Assembly (NCBI GenBank): GCA_963965975.1
Contig: OZ014416.1
Location: 8,536,432-8,600,431 of the forward strand
Length of the DNA stretch: 64,000 bases
Source: Xestospongia bergquistia
Lineage: Eukaryota; Porifera; Demospongiae; Haplosclerida; Petrosiidae
Reading direction: 5' to 3'
Positions within the stretch are counted from its first letter, which is position 1. Every line of letters begins with the position of its first letter. The notes below the pieces were generated by a model. That model had not been told where the DNA came from, did no database searches, and saw only the letters and a list, made by a program, of their open reading frames with translations. The position numbers were made by a program, and so were the translations under genes. Shown here in pieces: positions 11,131 to 22,021 of this stretch.

Positions 11131-13677
11131 TTTGTTATGTTTTCATAATTACAATATTTTATATATTGACAAGTATATTAGAGACTACAACAATTTTTAA
11201 CATGAAGTTTTATGTTACCATATAATAATTCTCCCTTTTTGACATAATTATTGACATTACTTTCTATAATTGTTTGATATATTTTTGAGTATTTTTTGTG
11301 AAATTTGACATGAGTAAGTTCAATCAACTGAAAACTTTTTTAGCCCTATATATTTTACATAAGTTATACAAAAAGGATCTTATTATATTATGTGAATAAT
11401 GGCTACTACTAACTTTAGTAATGATTAAGAGAACTAATACTTCAAATTTGATACTTAAATATGCACTCATGGTTTGATATCAATAATGTGGGTGTGGTTC
11501 AAGCAGTTAACCATGTGCTTATTGTATTATCCAGATTGGCAGGGCATGTAGATATATGTAACAGTGAAAACATGAGTAGCCATGGATCTAGAGTTGTTAT
11601 ATTAGCTCTTTTGACACTCAGTGTACAATCTGACATGGATTATACCATTAAAACCACAGGTATCTCCACAGTAGCAACAAGTGGGTTATATTAATTTATT
11701 AAAATCAATATTGTATTGATTTTGTAATATTACTATATGTATTATATATTATACTAATACTTCTTTACTCATAAATGTTAGCTACTTATGTAGGGATTAT
11801 CAGAATGTTACACTATCATCTCTACCTTTATATATTTTTTTCATATATTTTCATTTTCAGAGTCCTTTACTATTTAAATACTCTGATTTCTATGACAATA
11901 TTGTTGTATTTTTGGTCAATATTCCTTGTTTCAATTAACTTCATTTTAAATAATTATCTCACTCTATCATAATTACATTATTGTATATAATAGTAATAGT
12001 ATGTATAATATTATAACAAGTCATACAAAACTGATAACACAACACCACCACACCTACATAGTGAGTGTTTATATATATTAATACATCACTTTGGTATGAC
12101 CTTGATGTACTATGGAATTTATTTTTTGTTACTTACCTGTTGTGTTTATAGTAAATTCCATGTGTAATTGTAAACTGTTTGTAAGAAAAGCCAATTTAAC
12201 ACTTCCATAGCTATTCTGTAAATTCATTTGTTGAATTCATACACAAGGTTATCTACAGAGCAGCTTATTTAAAAGTGAAACAATTATAATGAGAGTAGCC
12301 ATGGAATTGTTACATTAGCTCTTTTGACACTCAGTGTACAATCTGACATGATTATACCATAAACACCACAAGTATCCATAGTAACAGAGAGTGAGGTATA
12401 GTAACCACACAATAATGATTTTTAATGCCTTGATACTTATTTCATTCTTATTACAACTCTCTTGTAAGCTAAACTTACAAATAATATATCATTTGTATTT
12501 GTGTATTATGCTCCCATACTGACATTGGATTGTCAGGTATTCTAATAAGTAATATTCTTATACACATATATTCATATGTATATTGATATATGAATTCATG
12601 TCATCATGATACCATGTTATGTTAGAACAATGTTGGTAATTATAGTTTAAGTCTTTCCCTATCAATTATTAATTATTAATTATTAATTGTTCATGTCATT
12701 AGTCTAGACAAATAATGAAGCTAAAATGAGGAAACACCATTCCTTTTATCATGTTTCCTTATATTAATTAATTTGATTAACAGACTAATGATGTTAAACT
12801 ATTCAAGGAAGTGTTTACATGTTCTACTAAAGCCAATTTATCAATTCCATATATGCATGGTTACTTTTTAAATTATCTATTTGTATATATGCTGTATAGA
12901 AAGAAGTATATAATAGATACTATATGATGTTTATGTATATATAATTATATTGATATTCTGAACATATTCATACAATTCACTGATAAAATTGATTAACCAA
13001 GTTATGGTCATTTAGGCTGCATATAAGACACTGACTATAACATTACATTATTTCATAAGTAATATATTGATTGACACTTGACAGTCATGTAGTTAATTAT
13101 AAGATTCTGTTTAATGTCTCATTAGTTAGAAACTGGACCCATGTATAAGGGTTGTCATTATGGAATTTATAACAGAACTGTCCTACATATTACATGTTTG
13201 TCCTATCTAGATCTGAGAAGTCGTTTGTTGAACATCATTTGTTAAAAAATCAACTCATAACTGAGTAATAATTGTTTATGATTGCTGTGTCAACTGTTAA
13301 TACAAAGTATATAACTGTATTTGTGAAGCATTTGAAACACTTTAGTTGTTGTGTTTGTCCACAGGAAACTGAACACAATTGTTGTATTAATTTATATAAT
13401 ATTATGTTGAACACTATGTGTACTATATCTATCAAAGTTGATGTCATGTATAATATTGTTCAATCCACCTGATTGGCATAACTCACTTGGCTGTTACATC
13501 ATGACATTTTCCCTAACATCTATTTTCCTCATTCCATTCATGTGATTGTATGGCATCTTCACCTGTAACACCTGGCTGTTTGTCACATCTTATATAAGTT
13601 AAAGTCCTTTTGTTTTTTGTCAAAGGATCTTGCAAAAAGAAATATTGGCTGCTTCAAGTTCAAGAGAGGTTGTTAAA
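11131..13677. other. spacer between genes A and F
   Basis: No supported gene. Bases about 11731-12660 recur at about 57330-58330. A shorter segment around 11575-11700 recurs locally at about 12297-12400 and again at about 57955-58060. The remainder is AT-rich, and the open frames at 11461-11694, 11775-11972 and 13250-13472 lack splice context or recognisable domains. Confidence 0.6.
11731..12660. repeat. dispersed duplicated block, copy 1
   Basis: Runs of near identity with about 57330-58330, including TTACCTGTTGTGTTTATAG, GGTTATCTACAGAGCAGC and CACTCAGTGTACAATCTGAC. Same orientation, no coding content recognised. The two copies flank the A-to-D part of the array. Confidence 0.7.
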
Positions 13678-15424
13678 ATGTGTGATGTAAGTGCATGATA
13701 TTTAATAAAGTATAACCTTAGATCTCTCATGATTAGAAAAGTATTAGAATATGCAAAAATATTATTGTTTTACACAATGCACATATATATGTATATATAT
13801 ATATATAATCTACTAAGAAAAGTGATGCACAAGTTTGTAATTTTTATCTATTTCTCTATATTTTTCAAGGACTTACTCTCTGCTTCTAAACGTAGAGATG
13901 AAGATGGAGTCAAATCAGCTCTTGAAAAAAAACCTGATGTAAATTGTAAAGATGAGGTTAGTTATAATGTATTACTATCACAATCAATGCTAGAAGTAAA
14001 TAGTAATCCTTAATGTTTTTTTTTAAATTAAGAACTGAAACAATTCCATGTAATAATTTTCTCAGACATTAATAAATTATACTATATTTTCTTATTTAAA
14101 TCTCAAATTAATTACCACTATACTTATTCTAGATATAACAAAGTAGACTTCTTCCTTTTGAGAATTATTCTCTTGCTAATTTTAAGTGATTTGTTCAAAT
14201 TTGTTACTAACATCTTTATTATAAGAACATTACATTTGTACATTATCTGACACATCAGTGATACCTCTCTCTGTGTGAGGTGCTGTCCAAACAATTCATT
14301 AAGTGCATGTAGGTCACTGACACAACTATGGATGGCAACTATACATAATAAAACAGGCAGAACAATAACGTTATAGCAAGTAATAACTCTCTTGAAATAT
14401 TATTAGTAGTGTTTATTTTGGGGGCTTTAGAATGTGAGATTCCCCTAAATCATGGTTGACCTCCTCCTAAATTTCTCTATCTGTGTTAAGAGACTATAAT
14501 CAACATTAATTTCATAGTATTGATAATCAATATTGTACAAATGATCCTCAATGACATTATTTTCTCTTTTTAAACACTACTTTTAACCAGCCTTTATTGT
14601 CACAAGAAAACTTCAAATACTTAGATGTTATTTGCAATTGTAATCTTGTGATTATTGAATTTTTTAAAATAATATTGTTGCTTTTATTTTTTCTTTGCAG
14701 AATGGAGATACTCCATTACACATAGCTTGTAGACATGGACACATACCTATCATATGCTGCTTATTGTCTTATGATCCAGATACCACTCTCAAGAATAAAG
14801 ACAATCGTACTCCATATGATGAATATGTCGCTGCAAATTGGGATGACATTCCCAATCAGCTTTCCAAGAAGATACCAGATGGTGAGAGATTGTTGTTGCC
14901 ATGAATAAGCTTACATATAATGGCTTTAGCATTTATTCATGTTACATACTAGTACTGTATATAGTTTATATAGATTAATGTGCATATTAATTGGTATCAC
15001 TTTCAGAGCTTGCAGGTACTATGTTATATCATGTCCAATGCCAAATTAATGATAATTGGTGTTTAGTATTTGTATTTTTTCAACCAAAATTGCTATAATA
15101 ACAGACAATATGTCTTTTATAAATTATTTTGGCCAATTTAGCAAGTTATAGCATCGTGATAATCTTTGTTGTTTGCCTTCTAATGAATTACTGTACTGAA
15201 AGTGATGCTGTGTTTTGATGAATATATAATAACAACTTGTACATTTTATGACAGCTTGAATAATTTATTGCCTTTTATGTTTTTATATAGATCAACCAAC
15301 TTTTGGAATAGGGAGGTCTTCACCTAATCTTCCTGAAAATTTGTTATGTAAATTTACTATTGCAAGATAATGCATACCAAAATCACTCTATTTAATGAAT
15401 ATAGTTGTGTTTATTATTATATTG

Positions 15425-15485
<61 letters not shown>

Positions 15486-15491
15486 GTGTGT

Positions 15492-15584
<93 letters not shown>

Positions 15585-18192
15585 CAGATATAAATGCACA
15601 CACACAAATATATTATATTCATAGCCATACATGAAGTATGAAGCATGCAATGTTCAGTTTATATAACAGGTTTATATTTTGAAATAATCCTGAGAGCCTC
15701 TTGGATAGTTGTTCCATTGTAGCTGGTTAGTATGACAAACTACTAATTAAGCCTATCAGAGATTTTCAGAGACTATAGCTTGAAAGCCATATCATGGAAA
15801 AAGGCAATTAGAGCATGTTTAATTTGTAAAAATCTCATGATTGATAAGATATATCATATATAACATTGTTCATTCAGTGGTCTATACACATAGCATCTCA
15901 AGACTTTGTAAAACATATATTATATTACTTGTGTATTATTTGGGACATTTTTACATTAGGTAAAGAGCCAAAGAAGAGACATCTAATGATGCTACTTGAT
16001 CCACTTAGGTATCAGTGGGAAATTATTGCAAAAGAACTTAAAGTACAACCTAATGAAATAAATTCTGAACATTTCAACAAGGCACATTATGAGACCAGAA
16101 GACTCTCTGAAATCCTCCAAGACTGGATTGACCAGACAGAAAACCGTAAAGAGGTGTGCTGGAAGACAATTCTCTCTGTTGTGGAGTCACGTATAAAAAA
16201 TAAACATGTTGCTGATAACATACGTGGCTTTTTATCAATAAAGTACATCCAGGATGAGTATCAATCCAGTAAGTTACTTATAATTCTTACTTATTGAATC
16301 CAGGATATTGAGTGACCCTCATAATCTCTGAATTAATGACATATTCAATACTCAAGATATGTATGTCCTTACAAAATTTGTAGAAAAGACCAACATATGA
16401 TACTCCACAGTGTTTGTTTTATCTGTAGTCAGTAATTGTTGTCCAAACTATAATTTATGAATATATGTTTTGGAAATGTCAACCTTTACAAATTATGAAT
16501 CATATAGATGAGTCTGATAATGTTTGTGAAGAGCTGAAAATGATGTTGCCTTCACGTCCAATTTCAGATAAAGAATTGAGTGAGTCATTACATTTAAACC
16601 TGAATCAAATCTACATTTTTTTTGTGCATGCTTCCAAATCTTATGTCAAATTTCAATTTCATCCACAGACAAACAGCTAACAACAAAAGATTTAATTGAT
16701 CTTTTGCACCTACTTTCCCCAATAAAGTATGAATGGCCTCTTATCGGTGAACAACTTGAAGTGGTCTATGATGAAATCAGGTCTGAAGAACACAATGTGG
16801 CACATGATGACCTTGCAAGACTACATGATGTCCTAACATATTGGATTAACACAACAAAATTTGACAAATCCTGGCGAACAGTTATTACTGTCATAAAAGA
16901 GCCACCAATACAGGAGAAGGATATAGTCAATAAAATATATGAGTTCTTAAAAGCAAAAACGGTTTCTCCTGATCAGGAAGGTAGAAATTATTGTTGTGTT
17001 TCATAGTGTAAGACTCACTTATATTTGTAGGTAGTACTTCTGATACTAAGCCTTTACTTGATGTGAAAGGTTTTCCTCAAATAAAAGAATTATTACGTGA
17101 GTCACTAAGGACATGTAAAATACATTTATCAAAACAGTACATTCAGGTGTTATCATATTACATGAATATAAAATATGTTTCTAGTTGTTACATGTGAGGT
17201 CACATATTCTAATTTAGAACTCAAGCCAAAGCTGTATCATCTCCGTGAGCAACTTCATCCAATTAGATATAGATGGGAAGTTATTGGTCAAGAACTAAAT
17301 GTAGAGAATGGTGACATACAGTCTGAAAAGTTCAACGTGTCGAATGATGACAGCATCAATTTATCAAAGATTCTGGTACTCTGGATGAATCAGAGACCAA
17401 AAGAAGTGTGCTGGGGAAAAATTTTGGCAGTCATAAAGGCCTGGCCTATTGAAGATGAAAAATTGTTCAAAGACATATGTCAGTTCTTATCAAAAGCTGA
17501 CATCAAGAATGAGTATCTCTCCAATGGTAAAATGCAAAATGTCAAGTATATATATTTAAATTGTGATACACATTCATTCTAATGAAATCACTCTAGTTAC
17601 ATTTCCCAAACAAGAGGTAGAATTTTGATTGTCTTTTATGTGGGGATGCCCCTATTCTTTGAGATACTCACTGAGTCAGACAGCATTGACCTATATTACA
17701 GAATAATGCATAAGCATTACTAGCATCAATATAGGATCTATGCAATGTGTATCTCATATTTGTATACATTCTGACATTATTATACCATATATAATGTCAC
17801 CCACAATATTTCACTACTTCTACCTATACTGCCTGTTTCTTTTTTATGTTACAGGTAAAAAAGATATTTCTGAAGACTTGAAGTCTAAACAGCCCAAGTT
17901 TGGACATCTAATGTCTTTGTTAGAGCCTCTTGAAGATCGTTGGAAGGAAATAGGGGATGCATTAAGGATACCAACAGATCTAATACAAAAAAATAACGAC
18001 TCTTTGGGCAATAATTACAAACTCCATGAGGTCTTAGATTGGTGGAGATATTATGATCGTCATACTCAGCTTAAATTCACTTGGAAAACAGTCATTGATG
18101 TCATCAAGGGTCCTATTAACGATCAAGTAGTATCTGAAGCCATACACAACTTTTTAACCAGTGATGATGTGTATTCACAGTACTGTCCATGA
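13678..18192 (+). CDS. gene F: ankyrin plus four Death domains
   Basis: Ten-exon model of 579 residues: 13678-13686, 13870-13956, 14701-14881, 15291-15347, 15960-16268, 16508-16579, 16669-16980, 17031-17096, 17218-17526, 17855-18192, stop TGA at 18190. The first exon encodes only MCD. The next two match the ankyrin N-cap and terminal ankyrin exons of genes A-E; all 99-nt repeats, ZU5 and the vinculin tail are absent. Then come linker-Death modules in phase 1-1, and a final Death exon that carries its own N-terminal extension. Codons sum to a multiple of three. It could act as a Death-domain scaffold for the larger paralogues. The alternative first exon and the DD3 acceptor are the least certain parts. 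Confidence 0.7.
13870..14881 (+). other. gene F ankyrin cap and terminal ankyrin exon
   Basis: 13870-13956 encodes DLLSASKRRDEDGVKSALEK and ends KDE before GTTAGT, matching the N-cap exon of the large genes. 14701-14881 (acceptor CTTTGCAG) encodes NGDTPLHIACRHGHIPIICC, then a second half-repeat ending KKIPD, matching their 184-nt terminal exon. The 744-bp intron between them is where the others carry their repeat array; no 99-nt unit is detectable there. Confidence 0.75.
15432..15579. repeat. GT/AC dinucleotide microsatellite
   Basis: About 148 bases of GT repeats interrupted by single changes near 15481 and 15496, inside the gene F intron before the first Death domain exon. The His-Thr or Cys-Val open frames across it on both strands are artefacts. 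Confidence 0.97.
15960..16268 (+). other. gene F Death domain 1
   Basis: 309 nt, phase 1-1, acceptor TTTTTACATTAG. Core: YQWEIIAKELKV, LSEILQDWI, VCWKTILSVVE, IRGFL. It is the gene F copy closest to the Death domain of genes A-D, including the start [12 protein letters not shown]. It is preceded by linker exon 15291-15347, which ends ENLL at a GTAAAT donor. Confidence 0.8.
16669..16980 (+). other. gene F Death domain 2
   Basis: 312 nt, phase 1-1, acceptor TTCATCCACAG. Core: YEWPLIGEQLEV, LHDVLTYWI, SWRTVITVIKEPP and IYEFL. The paired linker exon 16508-16579 ends KEL at donor GTGAGT. The Cys before the Trp found in most copies is Ser here. Confidence 0.8.
17218..17526 (+). other. gene F Death domain 3
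   Basis: 309 nt, phase 1-1. Core: YRWEVIGQELNV, LSKILVLWM, VCWGKILAVIKAWP, ICQFL. I chose acceptor TCTAATTTAG (ending 17217) because it gives the same length and start as Death domain 1. An upstream acceptor at 17184 is also in frame and would add 11 residues. The paired linker exon is 17031-17096. Confidence 0.75.
17855..18192 (+). other. gene F Death domain 4 and C-terminus
   Basis: Last exon, acceptor TTATGTTACAG. A 16-residue charged lead is followed by LMSLLEPLEDRWKEIGDALR, LHEVLDWW, FTWKTVIDVIKGP and an IHNFL helix, ending QYCP and TGA. The most diverged of the four, and the segment between helices 2 and 4 is shorter than in the others. Confidence 0.8.
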
Positions 18193-19646
18193 ACTAAGAA
18201 CAAAAAATGAAATACATTTATTGTCCTGAGTTCCCCTTCATTTTTTTATTTTTATATTATCTTTGAATTCCCAATTTTAATTTTGTGGTACAATTTATAT
18301 TATAAGTAGTTATTAGTTGACCTAATTTATCAGTATAATAGAAAACAAAGTAAACATGTTGCTGTATCTATAGACACTAGTACCAGCTGTAATATAGATA
18401 TGGTTGCTTACTGAATTATAGTCCACTCAATAAATAGTCATAATGAAGAACTTCAGCTTCATGTAGGGATGTTATGAATAGTGTATTATGTTCATTGACA
18501 CCTGCTTAATAATTATGTGTGTAGTTGTGTAGTTAAGAGTTATAGTTGTGTGTATTAGTTAGAGTGTGGTCGGTTGTCAGAAATGACTGAATTATACTTC
18601 TATATAACTTCATCATCTATTAGCAATTTTTTGTTGTGTGGTTTTAACTGATACATTTTATTAATGGCATGTAATTAGTTAATTAATTATTTTATTAATT
18701 TGATAATAAGTAGAATAAGTTAAAAGAAAAGCTTGAGAAAATGCAAATAAACAATATAAAAAACTGAGACATAATTATTTATTGAAGAGTCAATGAAAAA
18801 TACCTGTAGCAATAATACATATATGAAGTTTCTATATAGTGTATTCTAATGTGATAGGATGTCAGTTGTTAATGGAAGAGACTATATACACTCTAATTGA
18901 TGATGTACCATCAACAAGAGTGGACCACTACAGTTAATTGGTGACATTACTATTATGAAAAGTAACTCTACTAGATAATTTAATAGAGATGACATAATTG
19001 CTGATAATAAAGAAATACATTTTACATTATATTGTTTGGTTTACAATAGAGAAATATTATTTACTACTGAAAGACTTCTCTAAAGGAGTTACTTAATCAT
19101 CTTAAGCTAAGAATCTTCATATATGCAGGAGTCCTCTTCTAGCTAATATTACTGAGGTATTGTCAACTAGAGATAGCAAGTACTTGGTGATTTTAAAAAT
19201 AAATTAGATGTCTTGATACAATACAATTACTCACAGTCACCAGCTGACAAGACAAAAGGACTAAATACAAATACAGTTTTACATTTCTAGTTACATTTCT
19301 AATGTACATAGCAACATATTACAGTATCGATATCCATTGTTAATTCATCACATGACATATGACCATGTACAGCTGTTCCATTCTAGTGGTGATACAGTGT
19401 CAACAAACTACAGTGAGTTAATGTATAGTTGTTTATTACAAAACATGTATATAATCAATAAAGGAAACATAGTATTTACCTGTAATAACAGACATGGGTA
19501 GGATGATAAACAAAAAAAAACAAAAACATGAAAAGAAAAATAAAAGAGATAAACAAATAATGTTAATTAATAGTTTACAGAACAACTTGTAGCTGAGTCA
19601 AATCGATTCATAAGACTGGATGCTCTTCGTATACTTGAAGGTGTAC
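18193..19646. other. spacer downstream of gene F
   Basis: AT-rich with no supported gene. A stretch around 18500-18610 (AGTTATAGTTGTGTGTATTA to AATGACTGAATTATACTTCT) recurs near 58350-58415. No splice-bounded open frames were recognised. Confidence 0.5.
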
Positions 19647-20030
19647 TCATAGGTGTGGTTCATGATGATATGTCTTGTGTAGTTGCCTAGCAACCTTAAG
19701 AATGTGAGGAAGAGTCACCGATCCTAACTGAGTATTGAGGAGAAGAGATATTCTAACAAAATCTGTTTGCTCCTCCATAATTGATTCTCTATTAGCTATT
19801 AAAATGGCTAGACAAACAAAAAGAGAGAAAGCATCTGCCATGTGTATCTGTAAACTGCTTTCTTGATTAACATTGGGTCTAGCTTGTTCTGTAGATGCTA
19901 ACTGGGACATTACATGAGATACTTCTATGCTAGCCTCAAGAGATTGAGGGTCATTAGCAATATGATTCATTGCTTCAAAAAAAGATGGTAAAGGATAGAG
20001 ATGAGGATTAGAAGAAGTGCCAGCAGATTA
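19647..20030 (-). pseudogene. TBC (Rab-GAP)-like domain C-terminal fragment
   Basis: An open frame of at least 107 residues, open a further 20 or so codons upstream of its first Met (to about 20030), ends at 19647. It contains FSLFVCLAILIANRESIMEE followed about 25 residues later by LPHILKVARQLHKTY. That resembles the end of TBC domains, where a LF-C-A-IL helix is followed by a final L-x-K-A helix. The catalytic Arg and Gln fingers would lie upstream and are not present. At about 20025 the sequence turns into a spacer repeat (GCAGATTACAACTAGG, also near 29938, 46166 and 55018), so the gene is truncated there. Confidence 0.4.
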
Positions 20031-20206
20031 CAACTAGGTCTCACTCAATCTCTGAAGGAATGCACAGAATTAATGGATAATACAAATATTTGTTGTATTA
20101 TTATTGAAGGCATTTGCCCAATGGCTAACTTAGTTTGAAGTTATCATTGTAAACTCAAGTTAGTGTGGATTACAGAAAAACTGTGAATTACTTTTTTCAT
20201 TTGTAG

Positions 20207-20657
20207 TAAATCTCCTATTCCTTCTAAAAGTTACTCAAGTTTTACTTCTCCTGTTCCCACGTCTCTCTCTTTAGCTACAGCACCTGATATCACATTGGAA
20301 AAGGTATATATGCATCCATCTATATCTCTATTTGTCCATTTGATTATCTATATGTCCATTAATTCTCTATGTATTCATTTTAGGGTATGAGTGTTTTTGT
20401 TAATAAAGAATAAACAACAGTTCAATATATTGGTTTGCTCCAAGGGTGTGGCTTGGAGTGGAATTTCGAAAACCAAGTCAGTTACCTTTACTGTTATATC
20501 TGTTCTAATTCTCTCTTTCTCTCTCTCTTTCCCTCTAGGTGGTAAAAATGATGGCAGTGTTAATGGTAAACATTACTTTCCCTGTAAACCAAATTATGGT
20601 ATTTTTGTTAAACCTGAAAGGCAACACATCGTGGTATTAACTGTGACAAGTTACTAA
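20207..20657 (+). pseudogene. CAP-Gly domain pseudogene
   Basis: Three exon-like pieces. 20207-20303 is Ser/Pro-rich and ends before GTATAT. 20384-20476 (after TTTTAG) reads GMSVFVNKE, stop TAA at 20411, TTVQYIG, then after a one-base shift near 20434 [14 protein letters not shown], with donor GTCAGT. 20539-20657 (after CCCTCTAG) reads [26 protein letters not shown] and stops. GKNDGSVNG is the CAP-Gly signature that binds EB/tubulin C-termini. The stop and frameshift make it a pseudogene. Decayed copies of its last exon lie upstream of genes A, C and D. Confidence 0.8.
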
Positions 20658-22021
20658 AAATAGACAAATAGTTACTATTAATAGTTACAGGTCATATGTC
20701 ATGATGACATCATACAGTCTCATGTCTTGTCGGTTCAGTTGTATTTTATTTTATTCCTTCTTTAACTATTTGTATTTAACATGTCATGTCAATGTATTTA
20801 ATTGATATATTTTATTATTAGCAATTAACATGAACTATAGCTTATAACTTATAGTACTTATTTCCACATATTAAATACAGTATATTAATGTATATATTAA
20901 ATGTGTGGAGGTAAGTATGTTCACTGTATTTATGAAGCACACTTGGTGCTTGATTTCATGAAATTCATAATAACAGTCATTTTTTCATTAACCTCTTTTA
21001 TAAACTGTGGTCCACCCACAGGTGCTTTGAATCTTATTAATGTTGTTTATCACTAGTGATCATTTTCCCTATGAATATGATATAACAGTCTTGGTGGTCA
21101 CTTTCATAGTATTTATTACATTTTACACCTTCTCTGGAACAGTTCGCCCATAAATATTGGACCTGACATCACTCTGAATATACTAGTTATTGAAAGAAGA
21201 CTGAACAGTGTGCTCTATTTCAAAAATTTGGAACAAAGATTGAACAAAGAATTTGACCATTTGCAAGTGTGGCCTTGATAACTCTGCTAGTAAGTAGTTC
21301 TTACACTTTTGAAGCTATTATCTTGAATTTTCTCACGAGTCATAAAATTGAGATCATATGCCTGCTAGTGGAAGCTTCATTCTGTCCTTCAATAGGAGTG
21401 ATTTGATTGTCATATACTTGTCACTATAGATAAAAGAGGTACACTGACATTGGAATAAAGTTCATAGTAGTAAGTTATATTCTAGTCACCACTAGTGCTC
21501 AGTTATTGCTCAGTATTATAAGACTGAAGCCCTTTGTTAGCAAACAACCTCAGACTAGAGTGATATATACATGTTGTAGATAGATATCATTTTCTCTAAA
21601 AGCATTCCAATTGATCTGTAATGTAACATTGTTTCATTCTGTTGTTTACTGTTGATATTAATCAGTAATTTGAAGTTGTATCAAGGACTTTTATCTGTTA
21701 TTATATAAGGGCTTAATTCAGTGTCCAAGATAATCCAGAAAAGAGTAGAGTTAACAGCTAGATATAGAGTTAGTAATGATATATAGGTATAATCATAGGT
21801 TACTGATATATGCCTTAGTTCAATACTGTGCCACTGATCATAATTCACTAATCACATTGTAGCCTTCAATATAGAATATGAGCAGAAATTTGTCATCCAT
21901 AACTTTCTGTCTATTACTAGCTATAATATGGTAATTGTTAATTCAATATTCATCCACTTCTATAAAATAAATGGAGTATTTTTAGGAACACATGTCAGAA
22001 CTTTGTACCATATCTTAAAGT
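20658..22021. repeat. 5' flank of gene B, spacer block beta
   Basis: Block shared with about 44390-45846 (5' flank of the relict), 33639-34476 (gene C) and about 59040-59987 (gene E). Landmarks are GAACAGTGTG, CAACTCTGCTAGTAAGTA, AAGAGGTACACTGACATT and AATAAATGGAGTATTTTTAG just before the 5' leader. No intact gene. Confidence 0.75.

Noticed and set aside
11461-11972. Plus-strand open frames in the A-F spacer
   Set aside because: No splice-bounded structure or domain; the sequence is a repeated spacer shared with other sites where it is not open.
15007-15015. Nine-base microexon (TTTCAG before, GTACTA after) in gene F
   Set aside because: Phase-compatible but too short to support without transcripts, and not seen in paralogues.
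15370-15650. Long Cys-Val and His-Thr open frames on both strands
   Set aside because: They are translations of the GT microsatellite within an intron of gene F.
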